A stretch of 45,688 bases of DNA from Acidobacteriota bacterium (GTDB lineage Bacteria; Acidobacteriota; Terriglobia; Terriglobales; Acidobacteriaceae). The stretch lies in contig JAJZVX010000030.1 of the NCBI GenBank assembly GCA_021846985.1, forward strand, positions 1 through 45,688. The letters run 5' to 3'. Below are positions 1 to 7,232 of this stretch, in pieces. The position numbers and the translations under genes were made by a program. Each line of letters opens with the position of its first letter. Positions within the stretch are counted from its first letter, which is position 1. The notes below the pieces were generated by a model. That model saw nothing but the letters and a program-made list of their open reading frames with translations, was not told the origin of the DNA and searched no databases.

Positions 1-1
1 C

Positions 2-136
2 CGACTGATCGGGCAATCTTTCGGATCCTGGATACGCACCATCCGGCCAGGGCTGGACCCCTCCGAACAGGTCACGGCCATCGCATGGCGCAATACCCTT
101 CCGCATTTTCTCGCGCCTGACACCAATCCCCTATGA
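2..136 (+). CDS. 3' end of an unidentified gene (partial)
   Basis: An open frame enters from the left edge and ends at a TGA at 134-136, giving the last 44 residues of a protein. The tail contains Trp, Arg and Pro-rich stretches (for example SFGSWIRTIRPGLDP and AWRNTLPHFLAPD), and its codons are mostly G/C-ended like the window's clear genes. I do not recognise the family from so short a fragment. It is the only frame in this stretch that reads like protein. The rest of the gene lies outside the window. Confidence 0.45.
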   Translation, partial: RLIGQSFGSWIRTIRPGLDPSEQVTAIAWRNTLPHFLAPDTNPL

Positions 137-318
137 TCGTGAAATTCATCCGCTCTCGCCTTGACCTCTCCAGAGCTGAAACAACGCGTCTGGCCGCATG
201 ACACACACACCTTCAGATTTCGGCACTCTCAAGTTATCTATATGAAAGCACTAAACTTCGACAAAACGATTGGTGCGAAAAGGGGGACTCGCAAGCCAGT
301 TGATATAAGTACCATATT

Positions 319-367
319 TACAATAATTTGTAGAAGACACACATCGTTTTGTACACTCTTGGTACAA
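319..367. repeat. Paired TACAA/TTGTA dyads
   Basis: Two inverted repeats lie side by side. TACAA-N4-TTGTA covers 319-332 and TTGTAC-N7-GTACAA covers 349-367. Their centres are about 32 bases apart, close to three helical turns. They sit just upstream of the GTG start at 387 and its ribosome site. The arrangement is what is expected of an operator or an arm-type recombinase binding region. That role is inferred only. Confidence 0.45.
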
Positions 368-386
368 CAATTCTAGGGGAAGAGAC

Positions 387-452
387 GTGACAACCAAAAA
401 GGTAGCGCTCTATTGGCACTGCAAGACCCCACTGGGCTGGAAACACTACGCA
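387..452 (+). pseudogene. Truncated tyrosine-recombinase (integrase) N-terminus
   Basis: A GTG start at 387 is preceded by a good ribosome site (AGGGGA, 375-380). The first 22 codons read like the start of tyrosine recombinases as I remember them from acidobacterial genomes: a short basic lead, VALYWHCKTPLGW, then KHYA. After about 452 the expected continuation is absent, and the frame runs without similarity into the butyrate kinase gene. No core-binding or catalytic domain follows. I read this as a relic left after deletion. The match is from memory of the N-terminal pattern, so it needs a search. Confidence 0.4.
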
Positions 453-528
453 GCGGAGGGCATTGGATCTTTTCTCCATTTTCTCCCTGGTTATCCAGGA
501 GCCGCGGTGGGCGTAAACTCGATCTCGC

Positions 529-1713
529 ATGCATTCCCAAGCCCAGCACCTCGCCGGCGGGCGTATCCTCGCCATCAACCCCGGCTCCACCTCGACTAAG
601 TTCGGCATCTACACCCGCGCGGGCGCCGAAATCGAGCGCAACCTCATTCACGGCGACGAGGAGCTCGAACGTTTCAAGGGACGCCCCATGATGGCCCGGC
701 TGGATTACCGCGCCGGCGTCATCGCCCGTGCCCTTGAAGAGATTGGCTACTCCACCATGGGCCGCGCAAATGGCCAGCCGAGCGATCACTTTGTTGCCTT
801 TGCCGGACGCGGCGGCCTTCTGCCACCGCTGCCCTGCGGCACGTACCTTGTGGACGAAGCCATGGTCGAGGATCTGCGCCTGGCTCGCCACGGCGAACAC
901 GCCTCCAACCTCGGCGCGCTACTGGCTCTCAAGTTCGCCCAGGCCGCCGGCGTCAACGCCTACATTGTCGATCCCGTCACCGTGGACGAGTGGCAGCCCT
1001 GCGCGCGCGTCACCGGTTCGCCGCTTGTGCAGCGCACCTGCATTGGCCATGCTCTCAACACCAAGGCAGTCGCCAAGCGCTTTGCCCGCGCGCAGGGCCG
1101 CCCTTACGAAGGCCTCCGCCTGATCGTCGTCCACATGGGCAGCGGCATCACTGTCTCCGCGCATCGGGGCGGGCGCACCATCGACAGCAACACCATCGAG
1201 GAAGGCCCTTTCGGCCCCGACCGCACCGGAGGGCTGCCGGTCCGCAGTCTGATCAAACTCTGCTTCGGCGGTGTTTACAACCAAAAGCAGCTTGACCGCA
1301 AGGTCTTTGGCGAAGGCGGGCTCTTTGCCTATCTCGGCACGCGCGACCTGCGCGAGGTGGAGCGGCGCATTGAGGCCGGCGACCAGGAAGCGGCGCTGGT
1401 CTTTGAAGCCATGGTCTACCAGATTGCCAAGGAGGCCGGCGCCATGGCTGCCGTGCTTGACGGCCAGGTGGATGCGCTTCTGCTCACCGGCGGCATGGCC
1501 TACTCCGAACGCGTCGTCGGCGCTCTCCGCCAGCGTCTGGAGTGGATTGCGCCCATCAGCGTCTATCCCGGCGAAAACGAGCTGCAGGCGCTGGCCGAAG
1601 GCGTCTTCCGCGTCCTCGACGGCCTCGAGCCCGCCAAGCGCCTTCGCGAAGAAGAACAAGCTCCGGCGCAAACCATAGCCACCCGCGGCCGCCTAGTGAT
1701 CGGACTGGAGTAA
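529..1713 (+). CDS. buk: Butyrate kinase
   Basis: ASKHA-superfamily acyl-phosphate kinase that interconverts butyryl phosphate plus ADP with butyrate plus ATP in the cytoplasm. The phosphate-binding INPGSTSTK is at residues 16-24. A second glycine-rich motif, VVHMGSGITVSAHRGGR, lies in the middle, followed by DSNTIEEGPFGPDRTGGLP, and the adenosine region LLTGGMAYS is near the C-terminus. These features fit Buk better than acetate kinase. At 394 residues it is a little longer than the usual 355-360, the excess being a short N-terminal lead and a tail. No phosphotransbutyrylase gene is adjacent, so the pathway partner is not visible. The ATG at 529 lacks a clear ribosome site. A TAAACT hexamer ends about 10 bases upstream. 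Confidence 0.9.
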   Translation: MHSQAQHLAGGRILAINPGSTSTKFGIYTRAGAEIERNLIHGDEELERFKGRPMMARLDYRAGVIARALEEIGYSTMGRANGQPSDHFVAFAGRGGLLPPLPCGTYLVDEAMVEDLRLARHGEHASNLGALLALKFAQAAGVNAYIVDPVTVDEWQPCARVTGSPLVQRTCIGHALNTKAVAKRFARAQGRPYEGLRLIVVHMGSGITVSAHRGGRTIDSNTIEEGPFGPDRTGGLPVRSLIKLCFGGVYNQKQLDRKVFGEGGLFAYLGTRDLREVERRIEAGDQEAALVFEAMVYQIAKEAGAMAAVLDGQVDALLLTGGMAYSERVVGALRQRLEWIAPISVYPGENELQALAEGVFRVLDGLEPAKRLREEEQAPAQTIATRGRLVIGLE

Positions 1714-1761
1714 TTGCGCCCGGGACCGGCATTCACTTTGCGCCTCATCCGGCATCCTGCT

Positions 1762-4521
1762 TCACCCCAGTTTTTCCAGGTTGGCAAACTTCTCCATCAG
1801 CTTTTTCAACCCGTGGCGGGCAAAGAGCACCGTCAACTTGGCGTCTTCGCCGCCGCCCTCGCGCATCAGCACGGTGCCCTCGCCATACTTGGCGTGCCGC
1901 ACCCGCTGGCCTTTCTTCAATTCCGCCGCGCCCGCCGCCTCGGGCAAATCCATGGCCGGCCGCGCCAGCGCCCCGGGCTTGAACGCCGCTCCCTTGCTGC
2001 CAAAGAAGTGCGCGATGTTGTCGATGGAATCACGGTTTCGCGGCACGCCTGCCGCCGCGTTTGTTCTGCCGCCTTGCGCGCGCCCGGCGGCTGCCGTCTG
2101 CCGGGGAATCTCCTGGCTCTCGTCCTCATAGTTGAAGTGCCGGTCGCCAAACTCACTCCAGTGCCCTTGCCGCCGCCCGCCTCCGTAGCGCGGCCGGTAG
2201 GCCGGCGTGGACCACGCTGGAGATGCGCCGCCCAGGTTCTCGATCAACTGCGGCGGCACCTCTTCCAGAAAACGCGAGGGCACGGTCGGCTCCGGCGCGT
2301 CATTCCCATAGCGCCGGCGGTAGTGCGCCCGCGTGAGCACCAGCCTGTTCATTGCCCGCGTCATCCCCACGTAACAAAGCCGCCGCTCCTCTTCCAGTTC
2401 CTCCGGATTGTTGAGCGTCCGCGAGTGCGGAAACAGGCCTTCCTCCAGCCCGGCCAGAAACACCAGCGGAAATTCCAGTCCCTTGGCCGCGTGCAGCGTC
2501 ATCAGCGTCACCCGGGCCTCGGGGTCGAACTGGTCGGTATCCGAGGCCAGTGCCGCGTGGTCCAGAAAGTCCGCCAGGGTTTCTTCGCGCTCCTCCGCGT
2601 CGTGGGCCGCGTTGGCCAGTTCCTTCAGGTTTTCAATGCGGCTGAAGGCCTCTGGCGAACCCTCCGTCTCCAGCGCTTTGATGTAGCCCGTGCGGTCGAT
2701 CAAAAACCGGATCAGCTCGGGCAACGTCGCCGCGTCGCCGGGCCGCCGAAAGCCGATTGGCTCCTCTTTCTCGACCACGGTCTTGGCGGCCTCGGCCTTT
2801 TCCTTGGCTGCATTCTTCGGCATCTTCAGGAACGGCCTCCTGGGCGCTTCCGCAAAAGGATTGAAGCTTGCCGGGTCGAGCAGCCTGAGCTGATCGGCGT
2901 TCCCGCCAAAGCCGAAGTCCGTCACCGCCTCCAGATCCTCGGCCATCTCTTGCTTTTGTCCAGCCGACGGCTGCGCCGCGCCAAATCCAAACTCCGTATC
3001 GTCTGCGCCCGCCTCGCTTTCTGCGACGTCGGCCGCCAGCTTGCCGGCAAAGTCGGGGTCCATCATGGCCTGCGCGTCGAGAATCAGCCGCCGGAAGCTC
3101 TCCAGCGCCGAGAGAGCGCGCGCCGGAACCAGCCGGTCGCGCACCGCCGCCGCCAACGCATCCCAGGTGGAGACGCCTGTCTCCAGAGCCAGCCGTTCGA
3201 GGGTCTCCAGCGTGGTTTTGCCGATGCCCCGGGCCGGCGTGTTGATCACCCTCTGCAGCGCCATCGAGTCGTGCGGATTGCGCACCAGGCGCAGGTAGCC
3301 CAGCAGATCCTTGATCTCCGCCCGCTCGTAAAAGCTGAATCCCCCTACCATGGTGTAAGGAATGTTGTAGCGGCGCAGAGCCTCTTCCACCAGGCGCGAC
3401 TGCGAGTTCGTCCGGTAAAGCACCGCGCAGTGCTGCCCCGCCGCTTCGCGGTTTTGGGTTTCGGATGAGCTTTCCTGCTGGCGAAGGAAGGCCTGAATGC
3501 GGTCGGCAATAAACAACGCTTCGTTCTCTCCATCCGGAGCTTCGTAGTAGCCGATCAGGCTGCCGCCTTGGCGATCGGTCCATAGCTTCTTGCCCTTGCG
3601 CCGCAGGTTGTTGGCCACCACTGCCCCGGCCGCCTCCAGAATCACCTGCGTGGAGCGGTAGTTCTGCTCCAGCCGCACGATGCACGCGTTGTGAAAGTCT
3701 TTTTCAAACTCGAGAATGTTCCGGATGTCCGCGCCGCGCCACGAGTAGATGCTCTGGTCCTCGTCACCCACCGCGCATACATTCTTCTGTTCGCCGGCCA
3801 GCAGCTTCATCAACTCGTATTGGGGACGGTTGGTGTCCTGGTACTCGTCCACCATCACGTACCGGTACCGGCGCTGGTAGCGCGCGCACACCTCGCCCGA
3901 GGCCTTCAGCAGCCGTACCGCCTCCAGCAGCAGGTCGTCGAAGTCCAGCGCGTTGTTCTTCCGCAGTTCCGCCTGGTAGCCGTTGTAGATGTGCGCAATG
4001 CGCTCGCTGTTCGGATCCTTCGACTCCAGAAAGTACTCCTGGGGATCGACCATGTGGTTCTTGGCCCAACTGATTCGCCCCAGCACCGTGCGCGGCGTGA
4101 GTTGCTTGGTGTCGAGCCCCATGCGCCGCATGATCTGCTTCACCACGCCCTGCTGATCGTTTTCGTCGAAGATGGCGAAGGCCCGCGTCAGCCCCTTGCC
4201 GCCCACCTGCAGGGCCTCGATGTCGCGACGCAAAATCCGCACGCAGAGCGAGTGAAAGGTTGCAATCAACGGCTTGGCCACGGTCATGTGACCCAGCAGC
4301 CGGCCCACACGCTCCGCCATCTCGCTGGCGGCTTTGTTGGTAAAGGTCACGGCCAGGATCGCGTCCGGCGCCACGCCCTTTTCCTGGATCAGCCACGCGA
4401 TGCGGCTGGTGATCACCCGCGTCTTGCCCGACCCGGCGCCGGCCAGGATCAGCACCGGCCCCTCGGTTGTTTGCACGGCGGCCTGTTGTTCGGGATTCAG
4501 ATGGGCAAGGAGCGGATGCAC
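1762..4521 (-). CDS. pcrA: ATP-dependent DNA helicase PcrA/UvrD
   Basis: Superfamily 1A 3'-5' helicase for nucleotide-excision and mismatch repair and for clearing recombinase or replication blocks. The Walker A motif AGAGSGKT is at residues 27-34, motif II VDEYQDTN near 224-231, GDEDQSIYSWRGA at 252-264, and the QNYRS motif near 286-290. Later motifs such as TLMTLHAAKGLEF and VGMTRA follow. The last 50 residues form the Tudor-like domain of PcrA (GQRVRHAKYGEGTV). At 919 residues it is about 180 longer than typical PcrA. Roughly 105 residues of the excess form a low-complexity insertion at about 491-598, within the 2B region. The start is GTG with no obvious ribosome site. It is divergent from the LOG gene. 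Confidence 0.95.
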   Translation of the reverse strand: MHPLLAHLNPEQQAAVQTTEGPVLILAGAGSGKTRVITSRIAWLIQEKGVAPDAILAVTFTNKAASEMAERVGRLLGHMTVAKPLIATFHSLCVRILRRDIEALQVGGKGLTRAFAIFDENDQQGVVKQIMRRMGLDTKQLTPRTVLGRISWAKNHMVDPQEYFLESKDPNSERIAHIYNGYQAELRKNNALDFDDLLLEAVRLLKASGEVCARYQRRYRYVMVDEYQDTNRPQYELMKLLAGEQKNVCAVGDEDQSIYSWRGADIRNILEFEKDFHNACIVRLEQNYRSTQVILEAAGAVVANNLRRKGKKLWTDRQGGSLIGYYEAPDGENEALFIADRIQAFLRQQESSSETQNREAAGQHCAVLYRTNSQSRLVEEALRRYNIPYTMVGGFSFYERAEIKDLLGYLRLVRNPHDSMALQRVINTPARGIGKTTLETLERLALETGVSTWDALAAAVRDRLVPARALSALESFRRLILDAQAMMDPDFAGKLAADVAESEAGADDTEFGFGAAQPSAGQKQEMAEDLEAVTDFGFGGNADQLRLLDPASFNPFAEAPRRPFLKMPKNAAKEKAEAAKTVVEKEEPIGFRRPGDAATLPELIRFLIDRTGYIKALETEGSPEAFSRIENLKELANAAHDAEEREETLADFLDHAALASDTDQFDPEARVTLMTLHAAKGLEFPLVFLAGLEEGLFPHSRTLNNPEELEEERRLCYVGMTRAMNRLVLTRAHYRRRYGNDAPEPTVPSRFLEEVPPQLIENLGGASPAWSTPAYRPRYGGGRRQGHWSEFGDRHFNYEDESQEIPRQTAAAGRAQGGRTNAAAGVPRNRDSIDNIAHFFGSKGAAFKPGALARPAMDLPEAAGAAELKKGQRVRHAKYGEGTVLMREGGGEDAKLTVLFARHGLKKLMEKFANLEKLG

Positions 4522-4601
4522 GGCAACGTCCGGAGGGGAAGAGTCCTTGGAGTAGTTTACCGTCCCTCCGGTCTCTCTGTTTCCTGCCGTATCCTGATCT
4601 C

Positions 4602-5204
4602 ATGACTCCCTCGCCAGGTTCGCCGCGCCGCGTGGCCGTTTACTGCGGGTCTTCTTCCGGCAACAACCCTGCATTTCTTGCCGAAGCCCGCGTGCTCGGC
4701 GCCGGCCTGGCCGCCGCTGGCCTCGGCCTGGTTTACGGCGGAGCCAACATCGGCCTCATGGGCGCCGTGGCGGATGCCGCTCTTGCCGGCGGCGGCGAAG
4801 TGATCGGCGTCTTGCCCTCCGCTCTCGAAGACCGCGAAATTGCCCACCGGGGACTCACCCGCCTGGAAAGCGCTGCCACCATGCACGAGCGCAAGGCGCG
4901 CATGGCCGAGCTGGCCTGCGCCTTTCTCATCCTCCCCGGCGGTTATGGCACCTTGGACGAGATGTTCGAAGCCGTCACCTGGGCCCAGCTCGGCCTCCAC
5001 GCCAAGCCCTGCATTCTTGTCAACACCGCTTCCTACTGGGATCCGCTGCTCGCCCTTGTCGATTCCGCCATTGCCGCCGGCTTCGTCCGGCCGCAGAACC
5101 GCGATCTCTTCCAGATCGCCCCCAACGCCGCCGGCGCACTTCAGCTTCTGCAGAATTGCTCCGCGCCGAGCCGCACGGCCGCTACCCCCCTGCGGGCCAG
5201 GTAA
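4602..5204 (+). CDS. LOG-family nucleoside 5'-monophosphate phosphoribohydrolase
   Basis: Rossmann-fold enzyme of the LOG/YvdD family, which cleaves N6-modified or plain adenosine 5'-monophosphate to the base and ribose 5-phosphate. In plants and some bacteria this releases active cytokinin. The N-terminal VAVYCGSSSG, the GGANIGLMG motif, MHERKARM and the signature PGGYGTLDE (residues 112-120) are all present. Length (200 residues) is normal for the family. The ATG at 4602 is preceded by TATCCT only six bases away and has no ribosome site, so translation may be leaderless. The short gene after it and miaA lie on the same strand. The LOG/MiaA proximity suggests a role in isopentenyl-adenine metabolism, although housekeeping purine salvage is equally possible. 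Confidence 0.9.
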   Translation: MTPSPGSPRRVAVYCGSSSGNNPAFLAEARVLGAGLAAAGLGLVYGGANIGLMGAVADAALAGGGEVIGVLPSALEDREIAHRGLTRLESAATMHERKARMAELACAFLILPGGYGTLDEMFEAVTWAQLGLHAKPCILVNTASYWDPLLALVDSAIAAGFVRPQNRDLFQIAPNAAGALQLLQNCSAPSRTAATPLRAR

Positions 5205-5377
5205 ACCCGCTTCCCGCCCCCGCTTTTCACCACAATCTGCAAATCCCTCCGCACGCACCATCCCGGCCCCTTGGGTGCGTCCTCCGGGGCTTGGGAACGG
5301 ATTACGGCCACACGCCTGCGATCCAGAACCACCTTCAACTCCCCTATACTGGTCCATGACGCGCGGGCGCATTCCAA
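5141..5377 (-). CDS. Possible small antisense protein, unknown function
   Basis: A 78-codon frame on the minus strand fills the gap between LOG and the small membrane protein. It overlaps the end of LOG by 64 bases and the start of the next gene by 22. Its translation reads like a real beta-rich protein, with VVLDRRRVAVIRS, GWCVRRDLQIVVKS and GGKRVYLARR, and its third codon positions are G/C-biased. The start codon is uncertain (ATG at 5377, or a TTG further in), and no ribosome site stands out. I do not recognise the family. It may equally be a chance frame in GC-rich DNA. Confidence 0.35.
   Translation of the reverse strand: MECARASWTSIGELKVVLDRRRVAVIRSQAPEDAPKGPGWCVRRDLQIVVKSGGGKRVYLARRGVAAVRLGAEQFCRS
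5345..5350 (+). promoter_or_regulatory. Candidate -10 element of a leaderless start
   Basis: TATACT lies five bases before the ATG at 5356. No ribosome site precedes that ATG, so transcription could begin at or next to the start codon. The -35 region at the matching distance (TCCAGA) is poor, which keeps this tentative. Confidence 0.3.
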
Positions 5378-5592
5378 GCCCCGTGCGCCGGCAAGCAGCC
5401 TTCATGGTCCAAACCCGCATCAAGCCGCATCGCGAACAGGCCGCCGCCGGGGAGCGCCGCGCCGCCCAAACCCGCCTCTTTCGCCGCAACCAGATCTTTG
5501 GCCTGCTTCTTTTTGCCGCCATCATCCTCGTCTCCTGGCTTGTCCGCACCAACCCGCAATGGATCTTTCCGCCCGGCTGGTGGCGCCCGTGA
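5356..5592 (+). CDS. Small single-span membrane protein upstream of miaA
   Basis: A 78-residue protein with a strongly basic N-terminal half (KPHREQ, GERRAAQTRLFRRNQ), one clear transmembrane helix (IFGLLLFAAIILVSWLV) and a short Trp/Pro-rich tail ending in PPGWWRP. The positive-inside rule predicts a cytoplasmic N-terminus. A second ATG at 5404 would give 62 residues and keep the whole recognisable part. Its stop overlaps the likely GTG start of miaA by four bases (GTGA), which suggests translational coupling. I know no function for it. The overlap and codon bias argue that it is a real gene. Confidence 0.6.
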   Translation: MTRGRIPSPVRRQAAFMVQTRIKPHREQAAAGERRAAQTRLFRRNQIFGLLLFAAIILVSWLVRTNPQWIFPPGWWRP

Positions 5593-6530
5593 GTCCTGCA
5601 CTCCCACCGATCGAGCCTCTCGTTGTTCTTCTGCTCGGTCCTACCGGCAGCGGCAAAACCGCGCTTGCCCTTGCTCTCGGCGAGCGCTTCGCCGGCGAAA
5701 TCGTCTCCTGCGACTCGGTCGCCGTCTACCGCGGCATGGACATCGGCAGCGCCAAGCCCACCCCCGCGGAGCAGGCCCGCCTGCCCCATCACCTCATCGA
5801 CGTCTGCACGCCCGACGAGCCCTTCACCGCCGGCGCCTACAGTCGCCTTGCTCGCAAGGCCCTTCACGAGATCGCATCCCGCCATCGTCTTCCCATCGTT
5901 ACCGGCGGCACCGGTCTCTATCTCCGCGCCCTTACCGAAGGACTGTTCGCCGGTCCCGAACGCCGCGAGGATCTTCGCGCGCGTCTGCGCCGCAGCAGCC
6001 AGAAGCACGGCAGCGCCTGGCTCCATCGCCTTCTTGCCCGCCTCGATCCGCCCTCCGCCGCCCGCATCCACGCCCACGACGCGCCCAAGCTCATCCGCGC
6101 CATCGAGGTCTGCCTCGCCGCCCACAAGCCCATGTCGCAGGTTCTTGCGCGCGATCCCCTCACCGGCTTCCGCTTTCTACGCTTCGGCCTCAACCCGCCT
6201 CGCCAGGCCCTTTACGACAGACTCGACCGCCGCTGCGCCGCCATGTTTCAAGCCGGCCTGGTGGAAGAAACCCGCATCCTCCTCGACCGCTATGGTCCCG
6301 TCAAGGCCCTCGACTCGCTCGGCTACCGTCAGGCACTGCGCATGCTGCGGGAATCCCTCGGCGTCGAAGACGCAATCAAAGCCGCGCAGCAGGGCCATCG
6401 CAACTACGCCAAGCGCCAGCTTACCTGGTTTCGCCGCGAACCCGGCGTCCACTGGATCGAGTCCTTCGGCGACCTCCCGGAAACCCTCGAGGCGGTCGCC
6501 GCGTTTGTCGAGGCAGGCTGCCCCCAATAA
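5589..6530 (+). CDS. miaA: tRNA dimethylallyltransferase MiaA
   Basis: Transfers the dimethylallyl group from DMAPP to N6 of A37 in tRNAs that read U-starting codons (i6A, precursor of ms2i6A). The P-loop GPTGSGKT is near the N-terminus. It is followed by the conserved D-S and MDIGSAKPTPAEQ region and HHLID, then VTGGTGLYLRAL, the GYRQA motif and the C-terminal RNYAKRQLTWFRR. About 313 residues from GTG 5589 is normal length. GTG 5589 is chosen because it overlaps the upstream stop by four bases. ATG 5559 would add ten residues and overlap the neighbour by 34 bases. Breakdown of MiaA-modified tRNA yields isopentenyl-adenine nucleotides, the kind of substrate LOG enzymes use. Confidence 0.95.
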   Translation: MSPALPPIEPLVVLLLGPTGSGKTALALALGERFAGEIVSCDSVAVYRGMDIGSAKPTPAEQARLPHHLIDVCTPDEPFTAGAYSRLARKALHEIASRHRLPIVTGGTGLYLRALTEGLFAGPERREDLRARLRRSSQKHGSAWLHRLLARLDPPSAARIHAHDAPKLIRAIEVCLAAHKPMSQVLARDPLTGFRFLRFGLNPPRQALYDRLDRRCAAMFQAGLVEETRILLDRYGPVKALDSLGYRQALRMLRESLGVEDAIKAAQQGHRNYAKRQLTWFRREPGVHWIESFGDLPETLEAVAAFVEAGCPQ

Positions 6531-6544
6531 GAGGTGCATCTCTT

Positions 6545-6642
6545 CCGGCAGAGCCGGTGGCCTTATGGCGTAAGCCGCTCAAAAGCGGCTTGTGCAGGGT
6601 CGCTCACACGGCCCAGGTTCTGTTGTGCCGCCTGATGGCGGC
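6545..6642. repeat. Three successive hairpins after miaA
   Basis: Three perfect short inverted repeats follow the miaA stop. CCGGC-3-GCCGG is at 6545-6557, an eight-base stem with a CAAA loop is at 6572-6591, and GCCGCC-TGAT-GGCGGC is at 6627-6642. The last ends four bases before the stop codon of the decayed tnpA. They could be subterminal hairpins of the IS200/IS605 element, or terminator or REP-like structures of miaA. No T-run follows any of them on the plus strand. Confidence 0.5.
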
Positions 6643-6645
6643 GCT

Positions 6646-7078
6646 TCAGTTCCAGAGTTGCATCTGCCCGGTGCGCTTGTCCCCGGCTTCCTGGTTCCGG
6701 ATGGATTTCCGGATCGCCTTTTCGTCTGGGCCTAGTGTGGATACCAGGTAGCCTCGCGCCCAAAAGTGTTGTCCTACCCAATTCCGCTTGCGCTCTCCAT
6801 CGACGCGTGCAGGATGGATTGCACTTTTTTGCCTTTGATCAATCCAGCTACCTGGCCTACAGCGTACTTGGACGGGATCGGCAGCATCCTGTGCACAGGG
6901 TCCGGCATCCGATGGCTCTTCTCGATCCGGCTCTCTTCCTGCGCAGCAAGAGAACCAAACATCTCGCCCAGATGCTTCCTCAATTCACCGTACAACTTCT
7001 TCCGGCGACATTCGGGAATGAAATCACATGGCACTTGCAATCCCACTGTGTGTGGCTTAAGCTCACATACTCGTCCAT
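6646..7078 (-). pseudogene. tnpA: IS200/IS605-family Y1 transposase TnpA, frameshifted
   Basis: The reading is a complete but broken HUH single-strand transposase. It starts MDEYVSLSHTQWDCKCHVI at 7078. It needs one frameshift near 7019-7023 to continue FIPECRRKKLYGELRKHLG, SRIEKSHRMPDPVH and YAVGQVAGLIKGK. It needs another at the six-T run 6825-6830 to continue SAIHPARVDGERKRNWVGQ, HFWARGYLVSTLG and IRNQE, ending at 6646-6648. The HUH motif is degraded too: intact relatives have MPDHVH, here MPDPVH. The Tyr of the catalytic helix may survive in the RGYLVST region, but the element cannot encode an active enzyme. No tnpB is present. It lies between miaA and the dehydrogenase gene. Confidence 0.85.
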
Positions 7079-7167
7079 CCGGATTCCTCTCCTGGTGTGC
7101 TTTGGTCGGCTCCCGTCGAGAGGTTTTCCGGGTGAACTGCAGGAAAGGTGTCAAACTGGTACTGTCT

Positions 7168-7193
7168 CCCGGCGTGGCCGGGGGGCTTCCCCT
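7168..7193. repeat. Hairpins upstream of the dehydrogenase gene
   Basis: CCCGGC-GTG-GCCGGG at 7168-7182 is followed at once by GGGG-CTT-CCCC, giving mutually exclusive stems. They may be the other subterminal hairpin of the decayed IS200/IS605 element or part of the leader of the gene starting at 7233. A near-perfect ribosome site (7218-7224) follows. Confidence 0.35.
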
Positions 7194-7217
7194 CTTGCGA
7201 ACATTCCCCTCCGAACC

Positions 7218-7224
7218 AAGGAGG
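7218..7224 (+). promoter_or_regulatory. Strong ribosome binding site
   Basis: AAGGAGG, a full match to the anti-Shine-Dalgarno core, lies eight bases before the ATG at 7233. It fixes the start of the dehydrogenase gene against upstream in-frame codons that would read into the transposon relic. Confidence 0.8.
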
Positions 7225-7232
7225 TGCGCCCC

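Larger units (their letters stand above)
137..528. other. AT-rich intergenic island with dyads and recombinase relic
   Basis: This stretch between the partial gene and butyrate kinase is clearly AT-richer than its surroundings, especially 220-400. It holds two TTGTA-type dyads (319-332 and 349-367) and the apparent N-terminus of a tyrosine recombinase (387-452). A frame of 71 codons starting at 161 is open, but its composition does not resemble the window's genes. The low GC content and the relic suggest decayed mobile-element DNA. Confidence 0.5.

Noticed and set aside
161..376. 71-codon plus-strand frame in the left AT-rich island
   Set aside because: Composition is unlike the window's genes, there is no ribosome site, and the sequence overlaps dyads.
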